From contig JAGMUV010000013.1 of assembly GCA_020744425.1 (NCBI GenBank), forward strand, positions 372,001 through 436,000: a stretch of 64,000 nucleotides of DNA. The letters are read 5' to 3'. The translations under genes and the position numbers were made by a program. This DNA comes from Dactylonectria macrodidyma. Taxonomy: Eukaryota > Ascomycota > Sordariomycetes > Hypocreales > Nectriaceae. This document shows positions 11,087 to 22,315 of this stretch, piece by piece (position 1 is the stretch's first letter; the number at the start of each line of letters is the position of its first letter). Below the pieces are notes generated by a model. That model was not told the origin of the DNA. It worked only from the letters and a program-made list of their open reading frames with translations, and searched no databases.

Positions 11087-13119
11087 TTAGTCGCTAGGAA
11101 ATGGATTATCAAAAATCATCTGTGCCATGAGCATCATGGGTGTGTCCTCTTTTACTTCGACGACAAGTTCGAAGCACTTCCTCCCCAAGAACTCGACCAG
11201 GGCGACTGATGCCGATACCGTTGTCGCCCCAAAACGGACCGAGCTCTTGGTGGCCTGAGTTTTCTTGCCGTTGCTGGGGTACACCTTGGCAAGAAATTCC
11301 GTGTAGAACTCCTCCTTTAACAAAAGGTCTTGGTTCTTCACGTGGTATGGCTCGCCAGCAACACGAGTCCACGGAAACACGTTGCAGGAGGCAATATAGG
11401 CTCTTCTCTCCCACCATGGACCCGTATACGAGAAGTGAGCAGCAGCAACGTCGATGCGCAAATCCAAGAGCACAAAAAACCCATTGTTACGGCCGTTAGT
11501 GAAACAGTAAGCTCCGATGAGTTTGGCTCGGTAGGGCTCGACTGAGCATCGGTCGGTCCAGAAACCTATTATGTTGCGAGGGAGATCCTCCCGTCCTACT
11601 TCTGGGATAGAATGGCGGAGGGCATATTCGCCGGTTGCGTCCACCAATTTCACTCGTACTGGAGGCGTTGTTTCCAAGGTTGGCCTGGCTGCAGAGGATA
11701 TTTGAAACCTGATCCTTGTCTTCTCCAGTTTGGATGGGTCAAAAGTAACTGCGTGATAACTGATTAGCGAAACAGCCACCCAAAGGCCGTACTGGTCGGT
11801 GCATGTCCAGCGCCATGCCGAAAATGAAAGTGTTGTGTGAGACATTACCTTTCAGGTGTTGGTCGACACCCTTAGCTCCTTCCATATTTATCTCAGCCGA
11901 GTCGGGCGAGATCTCAAATATCTTGTAGCCGAGAATATGACTTCTGTGGTAAAGGCCGGATCCGACAGAAGTCTCATCTAGAAATATGATGGGGCATGCC
12001 ATAGGGTCGTCGTTCGCACTGCAGTTCAAAACTGCTATTTCACCTCCAATATTTTGGTGCGTCGAAGTCCACTCTCCGAGGAGCACGTCAACCTCGATCA
12101 AGCTGCCTCCGGACATCATCATGCTGTAATTGTCCAAAAGGCGAGTGACGGGCCGGTACGAGGTTCCAAAGCCTCTGGGATGCTCCGCTAAAACAGAAGG
12201 AGGTGCTCGAGTCCACTTCACGGGCCATTCCCACGTCAGGATAGACTGGTCATCGGAGTATCTGATAATCTCTTCTTGTAACCTACGAAAGGCTCCCTCG
12301 CCCTCGCCGTACAAAAGAGGCCTTCCACTTGTCAGCCGTATGTTGACTTTGGGCGCTTGCGAAAGTGTGTGGGAAATATAACACTCACATGTTGATGTTG
12401 AAGATTCCCAGCAGACAGTAGGCTACGTCTTCCGTTCGCGTGGTATCGCGCTTAGAAGCCCATGACATTCTCGTGGCAACACTGAAGGAATCAAGGATGT
12501 CGCGAGCTTTGATGAAGCCTCCACAGCCGAGACACTGAGTTCGCGACTTGTCCATTCTCTGATCACGGCACGCATTCTTGGCGTCGTCGTGGCGACGCAG
12601 TGCCCGGACCTCTATGCCGGTGATACGGTTAGTTCTCGTAGCTAAGTCAAATCGGTCGCCAATAAGGACCCATTCACAGTCGTAAAACTCGATATATGGA
12701 GGTGCGAGCAGCTCCTGCAAGGTCCAGCCTCGCCTGAACCAGCGACTGCCCCGGAACGACTCCGAGTCGACACCTTCGGCCGCTTGGAAGTCCGCGAGGT
12801 AGACGTAGCAGACTTTTGCATCTCGGTACCAGGCAAACATGCTGTTGATGGCCTCGGACAGCTCAGCGCTACTGGACTTGTCGATGCAGCACGTGTCGAT
12901 CCACATGTAGGTGTAGCCGGCCTCTCGCGCCTTGTTGCAGCTGGCTATGACTTTCTGGGCGCCCATCTTGGTACAGTCATTGAGTGCATTGCCGCCATTG
13001 CAGATGTCTTCAAAGAGAACCTCCCCTTCGTACCATGTGTGGGAAAGAATGGCATAATCCGGAACCTCTTCACCGATGAAGCTTTCAAGCTGCAACGTGG
13101 CCGTATTGAGAAGTCTCAT
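11087..13119 (-). CDS. HET-domain (heterokaryon incompatibility) protein
   Basis: Three exons on the minus strand: 12389-13119, 11849-12327 and 11087-11748. Introns are 12328-12388 (GTGAGT...CAAG) and 11749-11848 (GTAATG...GCAG). The phases join cleanly to give 623 residues. The N-terminal 244 residues carry the canonical HET domain: MRLLNT, then DYAILSHTW (block 1), YMWIDTCCIDKSSSAELSEAINSMFAWYRDAKVCYVYL (block 2, given as a span), and FRRGWTLQELLAPP (block 3). Exon 2 starts at the usual PLLYGEG segment. HET proteins mediate vegetative incompatibility and programmed cell death on fusion with a non-self partner. The C-terminal half (exon 3) has no domain I recognise and would be the specificity or regulatory part. 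All three conserved HET blocks are present and no stop interrupts the spliced frame, so it looks functional. A transposon begins 125 bp upstream of the start codon. Confidence 0.88.
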
Positions 13120-13234
13120 TGCTTAGCTTCGGGTATTAACTCGCAACGGACCCAGTTGTTGCCTAGGAAGGGGCAAATGAATTTGAAGCCATGAGATGAC
13201 AATCTAAACCTGGGGTCATCATGTTGGAGATCTC

Positions 13235-13243
13235 AACTCCTCC
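13235..13243. repeat. 9-bp target site duplication, left copy
   Basis: AACTCCTCC directly abuts the left inverted repeat. The identical 9 bp follow the right inverted repeat at 21756-21764. A 9-bp duplication is typical of Mutator-like elements. Confidence 0.9.
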
Positions 13244-13332
13244 GGCGATCCATATAGACACAGCCGGCTGTATCGATAAGTCACATGACTTTTTGCACAG
13301 CCGGCTGTGTCGATAAGATCTGTTATGTAAGC
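13244..13332 (+). repeat. MULE left terminal inverted repeat (89 bp)
   Basis: Begins GGCGATCCATATAGACACAG. It contains two copies of the palindrome CACAGCCGGCTGTG-like core (13257-13270 with one change, and 13295-13308), each followed by TCGATAAG, separated by a CACATGACTTTTTG spacer. It matches the reverse complement of 21667-21755 except at two positions, both G/A differences. Confidence 0.93.
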
Positions 13333-14519
13333 CCGATGTGTGTGTGTAAGTAAGAGATATCCCTCTTCTATTCAATCTACGGAAACAGCATCAATTCGTA
13401 TAATTGAAGAGATATAGTGATTTACTATATATACTCTATCAAATCAATTCCTTAGATTATTATAGATATACTCAGAAATTTGCCTTTTCTTCCTCTTTCT
13501 AATAATATATACTAATCATATTTTCTATCAATCCTGCAAATATTAGTTAGGAGGGTTCCTACTTTTATATAATTCCTTATGTAATTAACTATCTCTTTTA
13601 GCAGTATTTTAGATATGCTGTATCCTTCGCTACTATACGAAGGGCTGCTCTGCTCTCTTTCTCTCTACATTTTATTTAACCTATTCATTCTTAGCTTTAT
13701 CCTAATTAAAATAACTCTCCTTCTTCTCCTTAGTCTACTCTCTAATGCCATTTTTCTCCTTATAATGCTTCCCTATTTATTTATAGTTAAAGCATTAGTT
13801 AAGCTCTATTTTAGAGTAATATATAGGTAGCTTTATAGCCTTTTAGTATTATTAATTAGTTTTAATAGCTTCTTAAAGTAATATAGTATATTAGATATCT
13901 TATGCTTTTTTATATTATTAGAAGATAGTATAGGGTTTATTAGCTTATAAGGCAGGCATTATTATTATATATACTATAGTAATAGTTATTAATCTAGTTA
14001 TTAGAGGAGATAGTATATAAGTTACTATATATATTATTATATGTATTATTATAATAGCTATTATCTTAGATACTATAGAGGATCTTAATAAAGATAATAG
14101 GAATAATAAGCAGATTATAGAGTGAGTAAATATATGTATTATTATATGTATTATTATAAAGGTTTATATAAAAGCTTATAATAGATATTTATAATATAAG
14201 GGGTATGCTTTAGACCTTATATTATAGCCTTTCTAATAATATTTTAAACATTTTAATAGTGCCTTTAGTTATACTGCTTTTTTAATAGCTTTAAATGCAT
14301 AAGGCTTACGCTATGTGCTTATTAGTAGTAGTATTAAACTGGTTATTAGATAGTCGAACTGCTTCTAAAGCTTAATAAGAAGATAGAGGCTTTTTAAGTA
14401 TTAGAGATACTAATATAAATAGAAATAATATAATAGAAAGGGCTGATATTCATTTAGTAAAGGCTTTAGGCTATAAGCATAAGGTAGACTAAGAGTCTTA
14501 GTAAAAACCCTTATATATA

Positions 14520-14961
14520 ACGTACTTGATAAGTGAGTGAGCCAAACAAGCGAGTGAGCCACGAATACTGTGCACTAAAAAGAGCTAAACCTTAAATTTT
14601 TAAAACTAGCTATCTAATTATTAAAAATAAAATAAAAATAATTTTAATTATTTAATTAAAAAGAAAACGATATAATAATTTTTTTAAATTTTTAAAAAAA
14701 TTCCTTTATATAGAAATAGCTAAGTATACAGTGCGAATAAGCATTTTTAATATAGCTTATTAAGTAATTTTTAAAAGAAATCTAAGAAAATTTATATTTA
14801 TTTTTTAATATATAATAGAACTATTTCTATAATATTAGCTATTTTACTCTTAGTTTTAATTTTAGAGAATATTTTAAAAATATTTTCATTTAAGGTATAA
14901 GTACTAGGAAATTTTAAAGTGGCTCACTCGCTTGTTTGGCTCACTCACTTATCAAGTACGT
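14520..14961. mobile_element. 442-bp MITE with perfect 43-bp inverted repeats
   Basis: Left repeat 14520-14562 begins ACGTACTTGATAAGTGAGTG and is an exact reverse complement of the right repeat 14919-14961. TA dinucleotides flank both sides (14518-14519 and 14962-14963), the target preference of Tc1/mariner-type transposases. Each repeat contains two near-identical subunits, GTGAGTGAGCC and GCGAGTGAGCC. The 356-bp interior is AT-rich with no coding capacity, so this is a non-autonomous element. It is inserted within the 3' (left) part of the MULE. Confidence 0.88.
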
Positions 14962-14999
14962 TACTGGATATTCTCTTAATAGTCATTACTATTAAGCCT

Positions 15000-15990
15000 T
15001 AACCTTCTATAAGGCTTTATATGATATCTAACTACAGATATTACTATATAATGCCCTAGATAGCTGAAAAGGCATGCTAATATACTGCCTAGCTTAGTTT
15101 ACCTTAAGCTTAGTAAGCTAATTTACTAGAATAAGCTTGATAATCCTCTAGGCCTTAAAGAGGTCAGCTTACAATGTTTTTAAATAACCTTTAATAAGAT
15201 TATAAATACCTTCACTCTATAATATCATATATTATTTAAAGTAAAGGTATTAGTTAACCCATGCCTTTATAAACCTCTCTTTATAGAGATCTAACTAGGT
15301 CTCTATAATATAGCCTACTTTATTAATATAACTAAGGATATAACGCTCTTTAAACTTCTTAAGTCTCTTATTATAAATATCCTCAATTAGTAAGGCTATA
15401 ATCTTATACTAAGAGTTATAGAATTCCTTTTACTCTTTCTACTCTTAAGGATCGTTTTTATTCTGAGTGAATGTAAGCAGATAATAGGTCAGGACCGCTT
15501 TATTAATATACTATAAGCATAGTATTAGGGTTAACTAAGGGAAGTAAGAAGGAGAGGAAATAGCATTTATATAAGTAAGGCAGTGATCTATAAGTATTAT
15601 AGAGGGAAGGGCTGCTTTATAAAGCTTATATATATACTATAAATACTTAAGAGCCTAAATAAAGTTATACTCTTCTTCTTTACTTAGGAATATAAATATA
15701 ATATAGAAGGATTATTAATAAGTATTAATACTAATTATATTAAGAAGAGGCATTTTATACTTATTAGTCTTATATATATAGTCTAATATAAGTACTTTAG
15801 AGTATAGTTTAAAGTATGCTAATAATATAGGATATATAAATAATACTATTATAACTCTACTACTCTTATTAAAGCATATTTAATTCTAGAAGCCCTTACT
15901 CTTAAGCTAATTATTAAGAGTATATATATTATTTTAACTTTTAATAAGCTTTTATTTACCTTATATAATATAATTATAAATATCTTACTA
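15000..15990 (-). pseudogene. MULE transposase, C-terminal part (RIP-destroyed)
   Basis: Minus-strand translation near 15243-15360 gives KFKERYILSYI and LDLYKERFIKAWVN with stops exactly where the family has Trp (ETW-LDLYKE read as ET*) and Gln (WVNQ read as WVN*). This is C-to-T / G-to-A change. The piece is separated from its N-terminal part (about 21085-21545) by the copia insertion at 16025-21080. It would have catalysed excision and insertion of the MULE; it cannot be expressed now. Confidence 0.72.
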
Positions 15991-16019
15991 TATAGTAAGT
16001 ATATTTAAATTAGTATATA

Positions 16020-16024
16020 AATAT
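16020..16024. repeat. 5-bp target site duplication of the copia element, left copy
   Basis: AATAT immediately before the 5' LTR (TGTTAG...). The same five bases follow the 3' LTR at 21081-21085. Confidence 0.85.
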
Positions 16025-16202
16025 TGTTAGATATATCAGAGGCGAAAGTTGCCACCTATTGCCACCTATTGCTACGAGGCTTAGCAATCAGCTTCTAGCT
16101 GATTCTATACAGAAGAGAAAGAGTATATAAAGCTTGCTCTAAAACCTCAAGGCATAGGCGAGAAGCACGGAATATATAATTTTTATACCTTAATATTTAA
16201 TA
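16025..16202 (+). repeat. copia 5' LTR
   Basis: 178 bp beginning TGTTAGATATATCAGAGGCG. Compared with the 3' LTR, most differences are C/T or G/A transitions, in both directions. That fits RIP acting on each copy rather than ordinary drift. A CTGATTCTA-type block and a TATATAAAGC box near 16125-16140 could be the promoter. Confidence 0.92.
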
Positions 16203-19200
16203 ATTAAGAGTCTTACTACTTTAACCTATTTTAATATCTTTTGAATCCCTCTATTATATTTATAATACTGTATAGAAAATTCTAGAAAGAAGGTCTTATA
16301 GCTATTCTTATAAAACCCAGGGACTTCCCAGACTAGGAGCACGAATTCCTTCTTTAGATTAACCTTCTAGGTCTATAATAGTACTTTAAAAGGAAGATTT
16401 TCCTTAAAGAGGAACCGGCCTTCTTAGATATTAGAAGATATAAATATACTAAGATAATAGTAATATAATAGACTATTCGATTAGAAATACCTAAAACTGA
16501 AGGGACTAATTCAGATAATATATAGGAGATAACTAATAGAATATAGTCTTTATCTAACCTAATTGAATAAGGTTAGAAGAGCTTCTAATAAGACCTCTCT
16601 TTTTATTAGCTTTAAGAAAAGTCATTAGAAAGATAGAAGAAGTTTCTAAAAACCCTCTAAGACTGGATTATCCGAACTGTCTCTCCTAGTTATATCTAGA
16701 CCTATTATTAGTTACATAAGTCAATCTACGAATAGTATTATAATCTCTATGCTTAATGCAGGAGGTTAGAAGTAAATAAAATATAAGATACTTAAAATAT
16801 ATACTTAACCCTTATAAAAATACCTCTAAAGACTATAACTTAAGCACTTAAATAGTTAGAAGAGTGGGAAGAAGCCTTAGCTAAAGGATAGTAATAAAAG
16901 GTCCTTAAGACCCTCTTTTATAGCTCTTAAGCATATAACTTCTTTAATATCTCTTTATAACTTCTTCCTGCTTAAACAGCAGCCTATAAAATTAGCTAAT
17001 AAAACCTAATCTAAAATAAATCTTTTATCTATTAAGATCTAGTGAATACCTTCTAAAATAAGCTTAAAAATACAGAGGCCTTATAGAGCTTAGGTTATAT
17101 AAGAAATTTCTCCTAAGGTGCATTCTCTACGAGCTTTACTAGGGAAGACCCCTAGGATAATAAACTAAAGGACGCTCACATTATTAAAGGTTAGTACTAT
17201 TCTCTAAAGAAGGAAGGGCAAAGGACAAAGCACTAGAAGCCTCCTAAAGAATAGGATAAATGCTTAGCATATAGCCTACTCTATATCCTTAAGAAATACT
17301 TCTATATTTTCTTAAATATAATTTAAAGAGGGTTTAGGCCTTAAGAAAAATTTTAGATAAAAGTAAGAGAAGCCCTTAAAGAAGACTTAGACCTTTAAGT
17401 ATAAGTAAAAGCTCTTATTTAGAAAAAGTCTAAGAACCTATTAAAACCAGCTATTAAGGAAACCTCTAGCTAATAACTATATAACTAGCTTATTATTAAA
17501 GTTAATACTATATTTACTACTTAAAGTAATAACTATCCTTTATGAAAATCTTAAATCCTAGACTTTAGAATAATAATCTTAATTATAAATAACCCTAATT
17601 AACTAGCTGATCTCTAGCTAGCCCTTTTAGGCGACTTTATTTAGTTAAGTAACTAAAAGTTACTAATTTTAAGATATAGAATAATAATAGTTAGGCTAAT
17701 AAGAACTTAAGCCCTATTACTTAAAGATATAGCCTACTATCTCTAACTCCTTATAACTCTAGTCTCTTTATATTAGCTATAGAAGAAAGGACTCTATTAG
17801 GATAATAGATATAATCTAACGACCTTCTGTCATTCTAATTAAATAATTGCCTGCTTGATTAAAGACTTATATAGTTAATATATTATTAAATACTAACTAG
17901 TAAAGATAACCCTAGCGGTTTAAGCAGCCTATAGGTTTACCTCTTATACTAAGAGGGCTCCTTTAGTAGGAGAAGCCATCTACTAGCATAACCGCTTAGA
18001 GCATCCGGGATTGTAAGCTCTTAAATACCTTATCTTAGTATCTTAAGGAATATGAATTCAAAGACTAATAATAGTTAAATATAATGCCTATAGCCTATTA
18101 AAGATTAAGAAATAAGTTAGATAGGCTTTAAGGCAGTCTGACTAAAGAGCTAGTGAATATATTACTATTAATTTCTATAATTATAAAGAAAGGATAAGTA
18201 GCTATATCTTATAAATATTACTTACTTACTAATTAATAGGTTATATTTAGGATTATTACTTTATATTTTAAATAATAGAGGCTATAATTATAATCTTTAA
18301 ATCCTTCTTTAAATACTTAGAAGTTTAATATAATATTAAGGTTAAAGTCATTAAATATAATAATAAGATTATAAAAGTTAAACTATAAGTTAGAAACTTT
18401 ATATAGAATAGAGCTATTATTATTAAGCCCTTAGTACTATATAGCTAAGTATAAAATAGCAGTATTAAACGCTTAAAGAATATAATAAAGAATAAGGAAA
18501 GAGCTATATAAATAGGCGCCAGGTTCCCTTATTAGCTATAGCCAGAAATCAGTAGAATAGCAGTTTATTTATATAACTGAATACTAAACTATAAATTAGG
18601 CTAGAAAACACTATATAATTAATTATATATTATAATAACTAGAATTAGAAGAATTCCATAACTAGCGAAATAGCCTGACTAAATATATCTAAGAGCATTT
18701 AGCTATAAGGCCTATATTATAACCCCTAAAGTATAATAAAAGTTTAATTATAAGATATAGCTTAAGCTAAAAGGATGGATTAGCTTCTTAGTTAGATATA
18801 GATCCTTAAATATCTATAAGATCTAGGTCTTTATAATTAATCGAATAGTAAGCACTTAAGATATCATTTTTAATAAAGATAAGGGCTATAATAAAGACTA
18901 AGAAAACTTTAAGAATAACCTTTTAAAAGTAAACCTAGAAGAAATTATACGAATTATATCCCTTTAATAAGACGAACTAATTAATTAGCTAGAGACTAAA
19001 GATTATATTAAAGTGGATTTTCCTAAAGAAGAAGACTTAAATAAACTCATAGGAGATTGTCTTATAATAGTAATTAATAAAATCTTATAAGCAAAAAGGG
19101 CAGAATATAAAGACTTCCTTATGCTTCTAAATATATTACTATCTGCCTTATTTATATAATTACTTTAAAATGTATTAGAATAAGAGAATAAAATAATTAT

Positions 19201-20902
19201 ATAATAAGCAGCTTTTCTAATTAGAACTAAATCTCCTTTATAAACCTTAATAGAATGGAAGATCTATAAAGGAGTAAAGGTATATAAAAATATATTACTT
19301 TTAGTACTAATAAAGTATTAAGATCTTATAAGATATCTATTAGGAAACCTCTTCTAAAAGGCTAAAGAAATCTATCTTTAAAGTTATAAAGAAATGAGGT
19401 TATAGACTAAGATCTAAGCTAAGGACCTTTGAACATTTAATCAATAGGTCCTAGGCTATATATAGGTATATATCTATAAAATAGATAAATACAGTTACTT
19501 TTAGAAATGCAAGGCCTGGCTAGTAGTTTAAGGAGACTAATAAGCAAAAGGGAAGCTATAAGATATATATATAGCTACTTTAGCCAGAAGGTCCTTTTAG
19601 ACCTTAATAGTTATTATAGTAAAGTTTGATCTAGAAATAGTCTAATATAATATAGTTAATGCATTTATATATGCCTTAATTAATTAAGATATCTTTATAT
19701 AGATGCCTCCTGGCTATAAGAAGGCAGGAACTATCCTAAAGCTTAATAAAGCTTTATATAAACTAAGAGTCTCTCCCTTACTATAGTAAAAGGAGCTTTC
19801 TAAAACCCTCTTAAAGCTAGGCTATAAATTAGTTTTATATAAGCCTTATTACTTTAAAAAAGAAAGAATCCTCTTCTTTATATATATTAATAATATTATT
19901 TTAGCCTATAGAAAAATATAAAAAAATAAAGCTAAAGACCTAATTAAATAACTCTAATTAAGATATAAACTAATAAGTAATAACCCTATATAATAGTTCT
20001 TTAGAATAGAAGTCATATAAGACTGACTTATAAAGAAGATCTAGCTATTTTAAGCAGCCTATATTAAGAAAATTATAAACCTAGCTAATAAAGGAATAGC
20101 TATAGTACTAATAACTCAGTTAGAACTATAGCCTATAATAAGGCTAGTAACCCTAATAGAAATTTAATAATACTAATATAAGATCGGATCAATCCTTTAT
20201 ATCGCAGTTAACACCTGACCTAATATAGCCTTTACTATCTCTAGATTGGCTAGATTCCTTACTAATCTAAGTCAAATATATTAAGAAGCGGCTAACTGCA
20301 TTATCTACTACTTTATATATATAAAGAACCTAGCCCTATCCTTTAGAAGGCCTAGTAGTCTTAGTATTACTAGTAATGCCTCTTTTACTAATAATATAAC
20401 TAATTAGAAGAGCTTATAAGTATATACTATTAAGCTATTTAATAGACTAATTAGATAGAAAGCTAATAAATAAGATATAGTTATAATATTAATAATAGAA
20501 GCAGAGCTCCTAGCCTTAGTATAAGCAGCTAAAGAATCTCTCTTTATAAGCTAACTACTTAAAGAGCTAATAGTTTAACTAAATAACTTAACTATTTAAA
20601 TTAACTATAATAACACTCAGACCATTAACCTTATAATAGCTAAGATAGTTACTTTAAGAACTAAGTTATAATATATTAATATCCATAATCACTAGCTTAG
20701 ACAGAAGGTTTAAAGAAAGAAAATTTAAGTTAAATATATTAAATCAATAGATATAGTTATAGATAGCCTAATAAAAGCACTTCTAGCTAGAAAATAGAAT
20801 CGCTTTTTATATTAACTTAGATTAGAAGATATTAAGAAGAGGCTCTAGAAGGACGAAGAAGGGCTTTAGACTTAATAAGAAGTCATTAAATCTGAAGGGG
20901 TA

Positions 20903-21080
20903 TGTTAGATATATCAGAGGCGAAAGTTACTACCTATTGCTACTTATTACTATAAGGCTTAGCAATCAGCTTCTAGCTGATTCTATATAGAAGAGAAAGA
21001 GTATATAAAGCTTGCTTTAAAACCTCAAGGTATAGGCGAGAAGCACGGAATATACAATTTTTATACCCTAATATTTGACA
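20903..21080 (+). repeat. copia 3' LTR
   Basis: 178 bp aligning end to end with 16025-16202. The terminal dinucleotides TG...CA are kept here, whereas the 5' copy ends TA after G-to-A and C-to-T change. This fixes the true LTR boundary. Confidence 0.92.
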
Positions 21081-21085
21081 AATAT
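21081..21085. repeat. 5-bp target site duplication of the copia element, right copy
   Basis: AATAT, identical to 16020-16024. Confidence 0.85.
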
Positions 21086-21545
21086 AATCTAATCTCCCTT
21101 AATATAATGCTAATATTAGTAAGTTATTAAACTATTAATTTATTTAAGGATAATAGTTAATAATATATTAAATATACTAGTTAAGTAAAGCTTAGTTTAT
21201 AATTATATTTTTTAAAGTTAGCTTTAGGATAATGCTTTAAACTCTATATAGTCCTATATAGGCTCTCTTTTACTATAATAAAGAAGAAGCATCCTATATA
21301 ATATAATATAGTTTACTATTAGGGTTTCTTTAGAGAATAGGGGCGCCCTCCTTAGTTATAATTAAAAATAACTCTAGTTCTTCTATTAAGGGTCTTCTAA
21401 GAGTTTGAGGATATGAAGGCATAGCCTTATAGCACTGCCTAAGCATTAATTACTATATGCAGTTCCTCCCGTAAGTTATAGTCACCTTCAGGAAGAAGGA
21501 TATTATCAGGGAAGAGATAGGGGCCCTCAATTAGATTCATTATAA
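21086..21545 (-). pseudogene. MULE transposase, N-terminal part (RIP-destroyed)
   Basis: Minus-strand translation from about 21545 downward starts MNLIEGPLSLPDNILLPEG, continues REELHIVINA, and then GYAFISSNS...TLNRRTRVIFNYN with stops at Gln/Trp-type positions. This resembles the FAR1-like zinc-binding N-terminal region of fungal MULE transposases (GYA-x-R...CDRGG). A later IGCFFFIIVKE segment matches the GCPF-type cysteine block. The reading is cut at 21085 by the copia insertion. Confidence 0.7.
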
Positions 21546-21666
21546 TAGAAGAAAGGCGCGGTAAGTTGAATTGATGGTGTAGAAGCAGTTAATGGTTAAA
21601 TTAAAGCCGCAGAAGCTATTGATCGTTGAATTAGTATGCCAATTTGAGGTATGTTACCCCTTTTCT

Positions 21667-21755
21667 GCTTATATAACAGATCTTATCGACACAGCCGGCT
21701 GTGCAAAAAGTCATGTGACTTATCGACACAGCCGGCTGTGTCTATATGGATCGCC
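21667..21755 (-). repeat. MULE right terminal inverted repeat (89 bp)
   Basis: Reverse complement of 13244-13332 with two mismatches. It holds the same two palindromic CACAGCCGGCTGTG cores (21685-21698 and 21728-21741). Confidence 0.93.
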
Positions 21756-21764
21756 AACTCCTCC
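21756..21764. repeat. 9-bp target site duplication, right copy
   Basis: AACTCCTCC, identical to 13235-13243 and directly abutting the right inverted repeat. Confidence 0.9.
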
Positions 21765-21810
21765 CTCTCGCTTAGGTAAGTAGGCGGAGGGATTCGGTGG
21801 ATAGCGTTGA

Positions 21811-21889
21811 CCTGGACCATGGGGGGGCCCAAATAGGAAATAAGTGGACTATGGTCTACCTCAGCTACTCCCCCCCCCCATGGTCCAGG
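21811..21889. repeat. inverted repeat / potential hairpin with poly-G:poly-C arms
   Basis: CCTGGACCATGGGGGGG at 21811-21827 is perfectly complementary to 21873-21889, with a 45-nt loop. No protein-coding frame uses it. Confidence 0.7.
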
Positions 21890-22315
21890 CCATCAAAATC
21901 CACAGGGATTCGCTGATTCCATCCAATCACTGCATCCATAACGGCCCCTCCCTCCTCCCAATCGGTACAAGTGTCTGCACTGCCTCGAAATATCAACCAG
22001 GGGCGTGGCACATTTAACGAAAGGGTGTGTGTACCAAGAGAAGAACTGAAAGAGGCGTAGCTTGGGGAGAGAATTCGCACCCAACGCAGCTAAGCATCAG
22101 CTCAAAACAGGTTAGGTCCTCCTTGGAGTGTGCAAATGAGCGTCAGGGGCGTGAGCCAATACCCAGTGGGTTGAATCAAAAGCCCTACCTCCCTCTTCCT
22201 TTCGGGAGGTGGGGGCCTTCCAGGAGACCCAAATAGGTTGTCTCCAGTACTGGTATCTCTTAACGCAACCACAAGGACGCATCAGAACCTGGCAAGATGG
22301 CACCAGCTCAATATC

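Larger units (their letters stand above)
16025..21080 (+). mobile_element. Ty1/copia LTR retrotransposon, complete but RIP-inactivated
   Basis: The 5056-bp element has two 178-bp LTRs (16025-16202 and 20903-21080) beginning TGTTAG and ending TTTGACA (3' copy) or its RIP-altered TTTAATA (5' copy), plus a 5-bp AATAT duplication. Plus-strand pol is still readable between stops. Near 19655-19715 it reads VNAFIYALIN...MPPGYK, the copia reverse transcriptase block. Near 19880-19910 it reads FFIYINNIILAY, corresponding to the YVDD active-site region. Near 20187-20275 it reads GSILYIAVNT, then a stop where Arg/Gln is expected, then PNIAFTISRLARF, the copia RNase H-proximal block. A purine-rich tract (GAAGGGG, 20894-20900) precedes the 3' LTR. 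No frame is intact, so it is dead. It lies inside the MULE and therefore inserted after it. Confidence 0.93.
13244..21755 (-). mobile_element. Mutator-like (MULE) DNA transposon, RIP-inactivated, with nested insertions
   Basis: The 8512-bp element is bounded by 89-bp terminal inverted repeats (13244-13332 and 21667-21755, two mismatches) and flanked by a 9-bp duplication. Subtracting the nested copia (about 5.06 kb) and MITE (0.44 kb) leaves about 3.0 kb, the size range of fungal MULEs such as Hop of Fusarium. A minus-strand transposase can still be traced: near 21340-21545 it reads MNLIEGPLSLPDNI followed by GYAFISSNS and a GGRPYS segment, resembling the FAR1-like N-terminal region; near 15243-15345 it reads KFKERYILSYI, then LDLYKERFIKAWVN, resembling the MULE transposase core. 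Expected Trp and Gln codons are now TAG or TAA throughout. The interior is extremely AT-rich, as expected after RIP. It is not autonomous now. Confidence 0.88.

Noticed and set aside
13615..13830. 71-codon Leu/Ile/Phe-rich plus frame at the left side of the transposon
   Set aside because: Product of AT-rich RIP sequence within the MULE; no homology expected and no start context.
13244..21755. CRISPR-like or satellite arrays in the AT-rich block
   Set aside because: The repeats are paired transposon termini and LTRs, not arrays with regular spacers.
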